From the NCBI GenBank assembly GCA_004431415.1, contig QPMI01000496.1, positions 372,001 to 436,000 of the forward strand: DNA of 64,000 bases. The letters run 5' to 3'. The DNA is from Cyanophora paradoxa (Eukaryota > Glaucocystophyceae > Cyanophorales > Cyanophoraceae). The number at the start of each line of letters is the position of its first letter. The first letter of the stretch is position 1. Positions 22,510 through 33,527 of the stretch are shown here, piece by piece. The translations under genes and the position numbers were made by a program. The notes beneath the pieces were generated by a model. It did no database searches, was not told the DNA's origin, and saw only the letters and a list, made by a program, of their open reading frames with translations.

Positions 22510-24266
22510 ATGAGCGAGTGCGCCTGCCGCGGAGCGCCTTGAGGCACGTCGCTGACGTACCGCAGTTTCTTCAAGGGTCTGTTCGGAGGCGGCTCGAGCG
22601 CGAAAGCGGAGACGCCCAAGAAGGCCCACCACAAGCGTTCCAACTCCGGCTTCCACGGCAGCAGTACTGATCCAGATTACACAGCGTCCGTCCCCAAGCT
22701 CCGTCCCGCCAGCACAACGTGTGCATTGATCTTTGATTTGCAGCGCCCCGGCCCCACCGCCGCCGGCTCCGCTTGGCTCTGCCGACCACGACCAGCTGGG
22801 CCAGCATCCAAGCGCTGGCTATGGAGGTGCGCCGGCGAACCGAACTTTTGGCCCCGGTCGCCGGACTGGTTGCTGCCCGCTGCCACGCTGTTAGCTTACA
22901 CCGGCGTCTTTGTCAGGCTTCGGCGGCGACAACGGGATGAAGAAGTTTGGTGCTTCTGCGGGCGCTCCTGGCGGCGCTGGGCCTGTCTACAGCTCGGCGG
23001 CGTCCGATACGGGCTACGGCGACGACGGTACGACGACCGGGCGCTCAAGCAGCGACGCTTCCGCCGTTAGCGGATGTGCGCGCTCTTGAGCTTGCTGGCC
23101 CGCGTGGGAGGCTGACGTGGCTTGGCGCAGACGGACGGCAACAAGCGGGGGGCCAGCGGCAGCCCGCCGCCTACGGCCAGCAGTATGGCCAGCAGCAATC
23201 GAATGGACAGCAGGCATACGGCCAGCAGCAGTCGTACGGGCAGCAGGCGTATGGGCAGCAAGGTTACGGCCAGCAGGGTTACGGCCAGCAGGGTTACGGC
23301 CAGCAGGGCTACGGGCAGCAGTACCAGGCTCCAGTCCGCAACAATCCGAAGGAACTGACCGCCGCGTCGCTGCGGTACCTGCAGGTCGGTCCCTCGCGCG
23401 TGTACCGCGTGCCGCGCTCCTCACCCTCGCGCAGGATCTCGGCTCCATCTTCATGATGTTCTACAGGAGGCAGCTGAAGGTGATCATCCACTCGACGGAG
23501 CGGGAGCCCTTCCAGAACGGCCTCTCGCCGGCCGCCAAGCGCGACTGGTGCCCGGGCCGAGCCGCGCTCGCTCGCCTCCGCCGCCGCGCGCCGCTGACCG
23601 CGGGCCGCGCGGCGCGCAGCGTGAACGTGCTGAACATGCTGGACCAGAACGGCATGCGGGACGACACGGACCCGAACTTCGACGTCGCGGCGCTCTGCAA
23701 GCTCCTCCCGCTCACCACCGAGGTCTTCCTCGACATGCTCCTCCGCTTCGACATCCCGCCCAACGTCCCCGAAGGCACCTTCTACAAGGCCCGCCCCTCT
23801 CCCCCCTTCTTTCTTTCCTTCCTTCCTTCCTTTCATTCCCTCTGTTCTGACCGCTGTCGAGCAGGTGATGAAGCCTCAGTTCGTGCAGGTCGACAGGCGG
23901 TACATACTCGCGCACAAGGTCATCGAGGCGGTGCGCCGGGCCCCTCCTCCTCTCCTCTTCTCTTTCCTCCCTCTGAGCGGCGGCGCCGGCAGATCAAGCC
24001 GCTCGAGCCGCACGTCAAGAACCTGGGCCAGGGGGCCGAGCCCCGCGTCCCGGGCGACGTCGCGGAGGCGACCAACAAGAAGATCGCCGAGATCCGAACG
24101 TCCGCCCCGCCTTCTCCTTCTCCTTCTTACAGTGCGGAAACGACGGCTGACCGGCCGCGCGCCCGCCAGGTTCATCACGGACAACCGGAGCGCCCTCACG
24201 CCCGTGTACAGCCTTATCGCAGCCTACCTGAACAACGAACTCGGCACCTCCCGCCTTGTCCTGTAG
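22510..24266 (+). CDS. Protein with prion-like Y/G/Q repeat and a C-terminal helical domain
   Basis: Splicing 22518-22565 gives [21 protein letters not shown] Lys/Ser segment, a Pro-rich segment ([11 protein letters not shown]) and a Gly-rich segment ([19 protein letters not shown]) follow. Then comes a low-complexity region of YGQQ units (23172-23326) resembling the SYGQ-type domains of FUS-family proteins. The C-terminal half is folded-looking and helical: [105 protein letters not shown]. It ends TSRLVL, TAG 24264-24266. I do not recognise the C-terminal family. Condensate formation or self-association of the repeat is inference from composition. The repeat frame is fixed by upstream splicing and by the downstream domain. 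Confidence 0.72.
23172..23326 (+). repeat. Tandem repeat encoding YGQQ/GYGQQ
   Basis: It contains three identical 15-nt units GGTTACGGCCAGCAG (23262-23306), a fourth near-copy (23307-23321), and more degenerate copies upstream. The identity of the last units points to recent duplication. Confidence 0.93.
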
Positions 24267-24951
24267 TGCAGCCTCTTCCTCCTTTCCTCTACCCCCCTCC
24301 TCCCCCTCCTTCCCCGCGGCGCCCGCCCGACGCCCCGATTAGTTCTTTACTGCCCTTTTATCAAACAGACCTTTCCTCAATCGACTTCGCTGTTCGAGAA
24401 CTTGCGTGTATTTAGGTATGCAGTATTCATTGTGTCGCTTAAGCTTCTTTTTAGGAACAAATCTCTGTATGAATATCAAGTGGTCACAATATGTGTCGAA
24501 TTGGCGAATTGTGTAGTAGTGCAGCGGCCCGTTCGCAGCTCGCAAATCCGGCTCATGCAGATCCATTTTATTGCAGAGGCACAGTTCTAGATCCAGACTT
24601 CGAGTGCTGCAGCTGCAGTTTTGAAGCTTAAGAATCGTATTTTACTCGCATTTATATTGGACGCACACTCTAAACTCCGGCTCGTGCTGCAGCTCCCTGC
24701 CGAAGGATCTCAAGGGCTGTAGCTCCTACACTCGCAATGTACACATCTCGAAGTCTGCAGAGAAAGTACAGAAATAGGGGATAGTAACGGGGAACACTGT
24801 ACAGGCGTCGGGGGCCTCGAATTCGACCTGCTATAGCTATACATACAAACAAACGATGCACGCGCACTGGACAGTGAAAAAGTGAGACTGCGCTAAAACT
24901 ACTTGAAAGGCTGAGCGAAGCTTAAAGTTACAGAAGTTGGAGGCCTCAGGC
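24267..24951. other. Convergent intergenic spacer
   Basis: 685 bp between the YGQQ-repeat gene and the hydrolase. A T/C-rich patch at 24270-24310 is followed by AT-rich DNA with palindromic words (AAGCTT, CTGCAGCTGCAG). No gene seen; it holds the 3' ends of both neighbours. Confidence 0.55.
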
Positions 24952-26938
24952 CTAGGCCGCGAGGACGCGGCGCCGGACGAAGTCGAAGAGGTGGTCGAGG
25001 GTCTCCGGGGCGCGCTCCTCGTGCGGCAGGTGGCCGCACTCGCGCACCACGCGCAGCTCGGCGCCGGGCACCGAAGCCGCCACGAACTCCGCCCGCTCGG
25101 GGGGCACGATCTTGTCTGAGTCGCCCTGGATGACGAGCGCTGCGGGTACGGCGTTAGGGGCGTGGTGCGGGGGCGAGCTTCGGGCCCCGCGGCGCACTCG
25201 GGACGCCGATGTTGGGGAGGTCGGACTCGACCATCGAGAAGGCTTCCCGCCACTTCGGAGGGCACGCGATTAGCTCCGGGGGTACGCGCGCGGGGAGGTG
25301 CGGGGGCGTAGATGGACCTGGGACGTGTAGAGGGCCTGGAGGCCGCGGTCCCAGTGCTTCGCCTGGAAGGGCCTCATGTACCCCGCTACGACCTGCCGTA
25401 CCCCCCTCCCACGTCAGAAAAAGCACGGCGGTATCGGGGTACGGACTCGCCTCCTCGGTCATGTTCTTGAGGTCGTAGAAATTCCTCTCGCCCACCTCGT
25501 AGATCTACATTTCGTGCGTTGGCCGCAGAATGCGCGCTTTACGTTCGAGTCGCGTACCCGCGCCGGGTCGCCGGAGGAGAGGCCATCGAACTGGTACCGG
25601 ATCATCAGGGTACCCAGGGTCGGCTGCGAGAGAGCCGCGCTGAGGAGCGACCTGACGGCCGCCTCTGCGGACGGACGGCGTGAGGCGAGGGCGGGGCGCG
25701 ACGGGCAGCAAGCGGTTCGAGCGCGCACGGGTCCACTTCTGGGAGGAGGGCGTCCTGGCGGGGAACACGGCGGGGGCGACGAGGGCGAGCCCGGCGAGGC
25801 GGTCGGCGTGGCGCGCGGCGAGGCGGATGGCGAGCGTCCCGCCGGCGCTGTGCCCCACGACGACCGCCTTCTCGAACCCCAGCGAGTCCATGAGCGCCAC
25901 GGCGCAGTCCGCCTGGTAGTCCGTGTCGTAAGGGTTGATCGGCGAGCCCTGCGCAGTCGACGCGCGATCGATGCGACGTCAGCGGCGCGCGCGGCCGGCG
26001 CAAGCTCGAGCGCGAGGGAGCCAGGACGCGGCGCACGCGGGACGGGATGGGCCTCTCGGAGAGCCCGAAGGGCGGCCGGTCGAAGGCGACGACGGGTCCC
26101 AGTTCGCTCAAATCGTCCATGATACACCGCCTGCCTCCAGAGGTCAGCGTGCTTCGCAGCGATCCGTGGCTAGGCGCTAGCAGATGCGGCGAAGAATCCG
26201 GCGCCGGAAATCGGGCCGGGAGCTTCCGAGGGAACGCACCAGCTGAAGACCGATGCTGACAGCCCGTGCATAAGGATGAAAGGCACGGGCTCGCCACTGC
26301 CTCTGTGGTTCTTTTGCTTGTAGTGGATCAAGCTGCCGTTCACCTTGGCGAAAAGGCTGTGGCGGCGACGTACGTGTTTCAGTCGCTTTCAGAAGCGCTT
26401 AAATGAGACGCCTGAAGCTAACAAGACGCTGGCGGACCTGTCCTCGTCGGCGAGCTGGTGGGGGTCGACGGTCCCTGCGCCGCTCTCTCAGCATCGCGGT
26501 GCTCCGCGGCCTGACGCGCGCGAAATGCTCACTTGGCCTCTCAATCAGGACCTTGACGGCCTTGCGTGCCGGCTGGACGGCGGAGATGACGGCGGGGGCG
26601 AGCTCGCCGAGCTGTTCGAAGGTTCTACGGCTGACCCGCCCGCCAGTGGTTGTGACAGCAGCAGTGACGGCCTTCGGTATCGGCAACCTGAAGCGCAGCT
26701 TGGAGCCGCTCCTGGTTTCCGAAGGTGGTTGAACGGCGACTGGCGGACGGAAGACCGGCACGCGCCGCTTGACGCCCGCCCCGCTGCCGCGCCAGGCGGA
26801 GAACGTTGCGCGTTGTAGTGTGCAACCGAGGAAGCTGGAATTCCAAGCGTCCCCGCGCGTACGCCTCACAGGAGAGGCGCATGACGCGCTCGTGCCCGCC
26901 GCTGCGGCGAAGAACGCGGGCCAGGGAGCCTCCACCAT
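24952..26938 (-). CDS. Alpha/beta-hydrolase with complete catalytic triad
   Basis: The fold is read 5' to 3' on the minus strand: FILMHGLSASVFSW (oxyanion HG), VVAFDRPPFGLSERP, the nucleophile elbow VVVGHSAGGTLAIRLAARHA, then ALVIQGDSDKIVPPERAEF with the acid and ECGHLPHEE with the His, ending RRRVLAA. Ser, Asp and His are all present. The layout is that of epoxide-hydrolase/esterase-like family members; substrate unknown. The N-terminal exon is proposed from 26938 (MVEAPWPAFFAAAAGTSASC...), Ala/Arg-rich and possibly a targeting peptide. Its join to SLFAKVNGSLIHYKQ would use a GC donor and is tentative. Introns carry GGGGTAC in genome orientation. Confidence 0.84.
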
Positions 26939-27169
26939 CGGTTGCCCCGTCTACACAGCAGCGTTAACGTTGCTGGTCGTCTGCGGCGCTCCCCCTTCGA
27001 AAATGCGGCGCGAGAATCAAAACTCGTCTAGCCGCCTATAGCCGACAAGCCGTCGCCGGCCGGGTACATCCCCAAATTTTCGGTTCGCGGCAGAACTCGC
27101 CGAGAGCGGCCTCGCGGGCGCTAGGTACAGAGTTTATAGCTATAGACAAGGCGGCCCTAGCGAGCGCAA
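26939..27169. promoter_or_regulatory. Shared upstream region, hydrolase and helical-protein genes
   Basis: 231 bp between divergent starts. It contains AACGTT-type palindromes (TTAACGTT near 26966) and a TATAGCTATAG element at about 27136-27146, 25-35 bases before the 27170 ATG. Promoter role is inferred. Confidence 0.45.
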
Positions 27170-27551
27170 ATGTTCGGCGGGCGCAAGGCGAACTATGAGG
27201 AGGCGCCGGAGGAGTCGACGCTCGACAATCTGAGCAAGAAGCTCGCGTCGGACCTGCGGACCAACATCCGCAAGCTGGCCAATCACCCGTGCATGTCGCG
27301 GGAGTGGCTGGAGATGGCGGACTCGCTGCAAAAGATTAGCAACGTCGCGGCGATGGAGCAGCGCATGCCGAAGCGCGCCGAGGAGAGTACGCTGTGGGAG
27401 CGCGAGGAGCTGACCGTGCGCTTCCTGCTGGAGGAGGGCAAGCTCAACATGTGCCTGCGGGTCCTCAACGAGTTCAAGTCCTCCACGCGCAACGTCGCCA
27501 CCCGCCGGGCCCTCATCGACGTGCGCCGCTGAGCCCGCTTCCTTCGCATCT

Positions 27552-27583
<32 letters not shown>

Positions 27584-28620
27584 TGCCGCCGCCGCCGCCG
27601 ACCCTCGCGCCCGCGCGCCGCCGAGCGCAGAAGGGGTCTCGCGAGCTGAGCGTCCCGGCGGACGAGCTGGAGCGGCGGCTGGAGGCGTTCGAGCAGAACC
27701 TGGGCCTCCTCCTCTCCTGCGCCTTCAAGAGCGTCGAGTCGCTGCAGACGCTCGACACGCCGCTCCTCATCAAGCACTGCGGCGAGGTCTTCTCCTTCGT
27801 CGTCGAGGATTCCGAGGCGCGGCCCGCCGCTCGCCCGCCCGCCGCTCTCCAATCGCCGAGTCGCGCGCGCCGCAGTCGATGCTGGGCAAGACCGGCGTGA
27901 GCCTGGAGCGCTGCCAGGAGACGCTCTGCCTCTCGTACCTGCTCTCAATGGCGCGCAAATTCGAGGCGCTCGCGAACGAGGACCGGATCATGGAGTGCGC
28001 TCCCCGCGCCCAGCCCGCGCCGCGCGCCGCCGCGCTCCCGCCGCCGCCGCCGCCGACGCGCGTGCGCTGCAGCCTCGTGGAGGAGCACAAAGTGCTGCCG
28101 AACCTGACCTCCTTCCTGCACCGCTTCCACGGGCTCTACAAGGCGGCCCTCCCCTCGTTCCTCGTCGACGCCCTCGACTTCCTCACCCTCGCCTGCGACA
28201 CCGAGCACTTCTCCACCCACAAGGCCCGCCCCGCCATCCGATCCGATCGGATTCGATCTTTTCCGGCCCCCGCGGCTGACTGATAAGATTCGATCCGCCC
28301 CGCGCAGTCCAAGCACTTCCCCAAGGACGAGCAGATGAAGCTGGCGTGGGAGCTGCGGGGTGCGCCCCCGCCCGCCCGCCCGCCCCCCTGTTCCTTCCGG
28401 GGGAGCTCGCCTGATGCGCCTCTACTCTACTCCGCCCGGCAGCGGCCTTCATCGACGAGCAGCTGGTGGACCTGGCGGCGCGGAAGCGCTTCCAGCCCCT
28501 CCTCGACACCCTCAACCAGGTGCCCCGCGCCGGCGCCGCGGCCAGCGTGCGTGGAGCACGGCCGCTGATGCGGGGGCCCCGCTCGCGCGCGCGCAGTTCA
28601 AGAACAAGCTCCGGCTGTGA
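27170..28620 (+). CDS. All-helical protein, family not recognised
   Basis: The start is MFGGRKANYEEAPEESTLDN. It is followed by amphipathic helices: LASDLRTNIRKLANHPCMSR, EELTVRFLLEEGKLNMCLRV, RLEAFEQNLGLLLSCAFKSV, LIKHCGEVFSFVVED, GVSLERCQETLCLSYLLSMA, EEHKVLPNLTSFLHRFHGLY, SFLVDALDFLTLACDTEHFS and FPKDEQMKLAWELR. It ends LNQFKNKLRL, TGA 28618-28620. At least six introns are needed to keep frame, with acceptors such as GCGCAG|TTCAAG. The protein is about 330 residues. The pattern of Leu-rich helices resembles an armadillo/HEAT-like scaffold. No enzyme motif, membrane segment or signal peptide is seen. The coding frame is secure because helical character continues across every proposed junction. 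Confidence 0.7.
27552..27600 (+). repeat. GCC trinucleotide microsatellite in an intron
   Basis: About sixteen GCC units with one GCT interruption, filling an intron of the helical-protein gene from close behind the donor. Confidence 0.9.
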
Positions 28621-29101
28621 GCTGGCGGCTTGCGCGCGGATCCCGGCCCCGCAGCTGCTTGCATTCCATTTCTGCTGCGACGGTGTTCTGCATTACAGAA
28701 GGCTTCTGTGCAGGGGGGTCTGGCATCGCAGAGGGACGTTGATAGTATCATCATTTGACATTCTTATCGCCTGCTCTAAGGAAAACAGGTTTGGTGCCAA
28801 GAGTATACATGCGTCTAGCGGCAGCCGCCGCGCCCTACGCGTAGAGAGAGCGTCAGGAATCTACCAACGAGACAGGGCTTTAGTGAATAGACGGAGAATT
28901 GCAGAGTGGAATGGAAAGTTCGCGAAACGGAAAGCTCTACAGCTGCCTACCACTGGCCTCTAGCCTATCTAGCCGCCTACCCAGTACCTACCAAGGTCTC
29001 GGAAACAGGAACGACACGCGAGCACTCTACAACAGTCCCGAGACCACACACCCGAGCTGAACAGAGAGGAGAGGAAATGGTACAGAAGGGGTACAGTGCT
29101 T
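28621..29101. other. Convergent intergenic spacer
   Basis: 481 bp of moderately AT-rich DNA between the helical-protein and ankyrin genes. No gene, structured RNA or long repeat recognised. Confidence 0.55.
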
Positions 29102-30337
29102 CTACAGCTCCACGGGCCAGGCGTGCGCGGCGCGGCGGAGGATCACGAGGAGGACCTCGTGGGGCAGCGAGGCGATGCTGGGGTCGCCGCAGCGCCGGCG
29201 GCGGGAGGAGGCGCAGAGGAGGACGGTGCGGCAGGCGAGGCGCCACTCGCGGTGCGCGCCGGCGTGCAGCACGGCGTCGGCGTCCCAGTTGCGGGTCGTC
29301 CAGGCGGCGTGCGCCCGCTTGGCGAGCGCCTGCGCCTCCTCGGGGGCCGCCGGGGCGGTCAGGAGCGCGTGGGGCGTCTGCGGCGCCGGCGGCGTGAGCG
29401 GGCGGCGGGAGGGTTGAGGGGTACGGGGCTCGACGGGAGGCCCCGCACCTCGCCGGCGGCGTTGGGGATGATGAGGGAGTCGATGGAAGCGGCGAGGAGG
29501 ACGCGGGCGACGTCGAGGCCGCCGTCGGCGGCGCGCCTGCAGGCGAGGTGGACCGGGAGGTTGCCGTCGCGGTCGGGCACGCCGACGCCGGCCGGGTGGA
29601 CCTCCAGGATCGCCCGCGCCACGCGCCGAGCGCACGCCGCGTTCGGGGAGAGCGCGGTGAAGTGCAGGGGGGTACGCCCCGTGCGCTCGTGGACTAGGGA
29701 GACCGCCTCGGGGTACGCCCGCAGGAGGATGCGGACCACGGCCGGGAGCGCCGAGCTCTTGCTCTTCAGGCAGGCAAGCATGAGCGGCACCTGCGGCGGT
29801 CCGGGCTCGAGAACAGGCGCAAGCGCGGCACGGCGAGGATCAGAGCGCACGAATCCGCTGCCGTCGAGGTGCGCGGCGCCCTGTGGCGAAAGTAAGCTCA
29901 AAAGGGGCGGGAGCCGACGCTGGCGAAGTATGACGCACGTCAGGGAAGGCGTCAAGGAGCGCTGAAACCACCTGTGCGGGTCGCGCGGGTCGAGCTCTCG
30001 AAGGCCGGAGGGGAACGCAGGCTTACCATGTCAGCGATGTCGCTGGCCGATTCAGAAGCGTCGTGCAACGCTAGAGATCCGAAGTGGTCGATCTCTTTCG
30101 CCCGCTCTGCACCGTGACTATCAGCATTCAGGACGTCGCCGGCCCGCGGCACGGCTGGCGCCAGGAATCGCACGGCTGGCTTCTAAGATCGCACGAATAG
30201 CGTAGATAAGATATGCTGCTCGGTTCGCACGTACCGGGGTTGTTCTTCAGCAGCGCGTTGATGTAGCACAGCAGGTTCGGCGACGCGTCCCGAGCGACGC
30301 GATGCAGCGGAAAGGGGATGCAGCTTGCCAAGGCCAT
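29102..30337 (-). CDS. Ankyrin-repeat protein with F-box/SOCS-box-like C-terminus
   Basis: The start at 30337 gives MALASCIPFPLHRVARDASP. Ankyrin-type repeats follow: VPLMLACLKSKSSALPAVVR, ILLRAYPEAVSLVHERTGRT, PLHFTALSPNAACARRVARA, ILEVHPAGVGVPDRDGNLPV, HLACRRAADGGLDVARVLLA. The consensus G-x-T-P-L-H is clear in GRTPLH. After an intron the tail reads SIASLPHEVLLVILRRAAH and ends AHAWPVEL. The LP-x-E-x-L-x-x-I-L pattern resembles an F-box or related Elongin/Skp1-contact helix, which would make it a ubiquitin-ligase adaptor; that is inference. The repeats are long-spaced (inserts between helices), as in many protist ankyrin proteins. Upstream junctions between 29950 and 30240 are uncertain. 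Confidence 0.72.
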
Positions 30338-30565
30338 CGCCGCAAGTCCCGCCGCACAAAAGTCCGCCGCAGAAGCTTTGGGAGGGTGGGCAGGGCGAAC
30401 ACGGGCGGACGGCCGAGGGTGAATCCGCCTCGGCACTTCTGGCGGCTTCTGGGATCAACTCCGCGGCGACTCCGCGCGTGCTGCTGCTCCCCGCCGACTT
30501 GTGCTTGTTTGCGCCCGTACCCCTCGAAGAGCAACCGTTGAAAGACTCGGAGCGAAGCTATCAAG
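30338..30565. promoter_or_regulatory. Shared upstream region, ankyrin and Arg/Pro-rich genes
   Basis: 228 bp between divergent start codons with no conserved frame on either strand. Bidirectional promoter by position only. Confidence 0.45.
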
Positions 30566-33527
30566 ATGCCCGCGCCGGCGACGCCCAAGCAGGCGAGAAC
30601 GCCGATACAGCAGCGCAGCAGACCAGCGTCCGAATCGCCGGCCTTCAGGAGCGCTGGCAAGCGCGCCGGCTCCAGCGCCGTCCTCGGCGCTGACGGGAGG
30701 GCTGGCAGCTTCTTTGGCTATCGGCAGCCGGAGCTCGGGACACCGAAGCGTCAGACCGCGCCGAGAACGCCCGCATCGGCCAGGCGGCCGGCGACGTCGC
30801 CGAGCCCGTCGCGCTCCTCGCATCTCGAGTTCCCCGGGCCGCGTATACGTCGCCTTGCGAAGCTCTTTGATGGCTCTGTGTGTCACGAGAGCTCTAGCAA
30901 CGAGATCGCGGTGCTCGGGGCTGCCGGCTCGAAGGTCTGCCAGGTCGAGTGCCGCCCGACAGCGAGCTCGGTCGCCGCCGCCGACGCCTGTGCCTCCGCA
31001 GGTCTCCTACTGCGTGAGCAGAGTCGTTGAAGTTGATGCCGGCGCCGGGGAGCTCTGCGCCGCGATCAAATCTAACGAGGAGAGCGGCTCGTCGCGGGTC
31101 ATGCTGAAGGACACGTGGAAGGCGCGCCCCGCTCCCCGCTCTGGCTCTGGATCGGTGCTGATGCTGAAACTTCTTTTCGCGCAGGCCATCGTCGGCGCTT
31201 GCCCGGCGGAGCCCGCGCAGCGTGACTTCGTGCTGGAGACCTTGTGAGTCCGCGCCGCCGAGCCGCTGAGCTTTGAACTCGAATTCGAATCTTCGGACCC
31301 GAACTCGGTCGCAGCAAGACGCTGGTGGAGAGCGGCGTGCGCTCGTGCCGGAGCGCGACGCACCACGTGCGGGTCCGCGCGATGGCGGGCCCCGCGGGGG
31401 GTGGCCCCGCCCGCCTCGCCCTGCTCCCGCTGGGCGCCAAGGACGACGGGGCCGAGTTCGAGGGCGGCCTCATCGCCGAGAAGTGGCGCCAGTCCGCGTC
31501 CGAGATCTACGACGACCAGGTCCGGTTCCGATCCCCGCGGGGCCCTTTCCTTCCCCTCCGGCCGGCCCCGACGCCGCTCGCCAGCACGCGGCGGCGCGCG
31601 TGAAGGAGCTGCGTCGCGCCCTCCAGCGCTTCCGCGACGAGATGAAGCTCATCGAGGCGAGCCGTACCTCGTCGCCCCGTCCCTGTGACGTGTACCCCGC
31701 CGCTGATCTTCCTCCCCCGTACCCCCAACAGGTCCTGCTCGAGGTCAGCGTGAGCGCGGGGAGCAACACGCGGCACCTCATCTACAGTGCGTATCCCCCT
31801 TCCCCCCCCCCCCCCCCGGAAAAAATTCACGGGGGTGCAGTGATCGACGTGGCGGGGGACGGGACGGTGGCCCTCGCGCCCTCTACCCCCGGCCGCTCCG
31901 CCAGGTGAGCGAGCGGCAGCTGGGGCGGGGGCCCTCTGGCGCCCGCTCAACTGACTGCGCGCGGCAGCGCGCGGCGGTCCTCCCTGCGGTCGCTGCGCCC
32001 CGCGGCGGGCCTCGCGGCGGAGCGCTTCTTCCGCGCCCTCTGCAGCGGCGCGCAGCGCGAGGTCGGCCGCCCTCGCCCAGGAAGCCCCTCGCGGCGCCCT
32101 CCTCCTCCTCGAGCCGCGTACCCCGCAGATGGCGTCGTCGTCGTTCAGCCCGCTGCAGGGCCTGCTCCGCAGCTTCGTGAACACGCTCTCCTCCCGGCCC
32201 CAGCTCGACGTGCTGCTCCTCCTCGGCACCGACCCCGACCTCGACCGGGTACCGCATTCGCTCCGGGAGGGGGGTACGGGGATCGAGCTCGATCTGATCG
32301 GACCGCTCGGCAGGACGTCCTCGGCTGGGTCGGGGCGCCCGCCCCGGGGCCGCGCCCCGCCGCCCCCGCGTCGCCCGTACCCCCCACGCCGTGCTTCGAG
32401 GACGCGGCTTTCGGATGCACCCCCTCCACTTGCCGCAGCGACCTCGTCGAGGCGCCCCAGGTTCGAATCCGCGCGGGTCCCGCTCCGCCCGCGCGGCCGG
32501 CGCCAATCTGCGCGGCGGCAGTCGACGGCGCAGCGGAGCGAGCGGCCGCGGGAGGGCGCCGCGGGAGAGGAGGAGGGGGAGGGGGAGGGGCCCCGCCAGC
32601 AGCTCATGCCCCGCATCACAGAGGAGGCAGCAGGTGCGCGGGGCCGCCCCCGCCCCCCGCCTCCCGACCCCTTCTCTCCCGACGCCGGCGGGCAGACGCG
32701 GAGGCGGCGACGCCGGCGCGGGGACGCGCGTCGAGCGCGCCGCCTCGGACCCCCGAGGCGCCGCCCTCGGAAGGAGAGGAGGAAGAGGAGGAGGCGCGGG
32801 CGGAGGCGGAGGGGGGGACGCCGGCGCGCCCCGCCAAGCGCGCCCGCCGCGGCCGGTGCGCCCCGAGCCCTCCGCCCGCTCGGCTTCCGCGGCGGCCTCT
32901 GATCGCCTCGCCGCATCCGCAGCGGCCTGCCGGACGCCTTGCCGGCCTCCCAGGCGGCCGCGTCGCGGGCCCGCGAGCGGCGCGCCGTGCATCGCTTCGC
33001 CCCGTCCTTCGAGTCGGACCGCCCGCGGCCGGCCTCGCCCGGCCGCAGGCGCAAGGCCCCCGCCTCCCGCCGCGCCGTGCGCCGCCGCGCTCTGAGCCCG
33101 CCCCCTTCGCCCGCCCGCCCGCCCGCCCACGGCCCGCGCGGCGCAGGCGGTCTCGGTGGAGGAGATGAGGGGGGAGCTGCTGGCGTGCGAGGCGGGCGTG
33201 GCGCCGGGCGCGCTGCCGCCGGGCTGGGCGGCCGCGGCCCCCGCCTGGCGCGCCCGCGCGGGGGCGGCCCGCACCGAGGACGGCCTCCTCGCGCTCCTCG
33301 CCGAGCTCGCCCGCGGCGTCGTCGGCCGCCTCGGCCTCAACCCGCGCGCCCTGCGGCCCCTCACGCACCCGCCCCGCGGCGCCGCCGGCCGCGCCCACCG
33401 CGCCCGCGGCGCCGCCCTCCGCGAGGCCTGCGCCCGCCTCCTCGACGCCATATGGATCGCCCTCCCCTCGGCGCCCACCCCGCGCAGGGCCGCCGCCGCG
33501 GCGGCGCCCTCGGAGGAGAGCCCCTGA
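30566..33527 (+). CDS. Arg/Pro/Ser-rich protein with a short coiled-coil, unknown
   Basis: The start MPAPATPKQARTPIQQRSRP opens a basic, TP/SP-rich tail of about 90 residues. Such tails are frequent in microtubule- or DNA-binding proteins and CDK targets. Exons then give VSYCVSRVVEVDAGAGELCA, AIVGACPAEPAQRDFVLETL, KTLVESGVRSCRSATHHVRV, LIAEKWRQSASEIYDDQ, a charged helix (ARVKELRRALQRFRDEMKLI), VLLEVSVSAGSNTRHLIY, SFSPLQGLLRSFVNTLSSRP and DVLLLLGTDPDLDR. A very Arg-rich stretch near 32500-33060 is hard to frame. The last exon reads VSVEEMRGELLACEAG and ends APSEESP, TGA 33525-33527. No known domain recognised. The 63-nt segment 31122-31184 is either a GC-AG intron or in-frame coding. Confidence 0.5.

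Noticed and set aside
23122-23358. Ser/Arg-rich frame ([12 protein letters not shown]) over the YGQQ repeat
   Set aside because: Splicing from 22510 onward and the following helical domain both require the Tyr/Gly/Gln frame; the Ser/Arg frame is a shadow of the repeat.
27552-27600. GCC repeat as a poly-Ala or poly-Pro coding tract
   Set aside because: It sits between a GTGCGC donor and a GCGCAG acceptor, and the flanking helices join cleanly without it.
29646-29690. GGGGGGTACGCCCCGTG in the ankyrin gene as another intronic GTACCCC element
   Set aside because: On the minus strand it encodes GRTPLH of a canonical ankyrin repeat, so it is exon sequence and not intron.
30501-31247. A single uninterrupted exon across the 5' part of the Arg/Pro-rich gene
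   Set aside because: The frame continuing from ATG 30566 runs into a stop; the downstream VSYCVSRVVEV segment follows a clear CCGCAG acceptor in another frame, so a spliced model is preferred.
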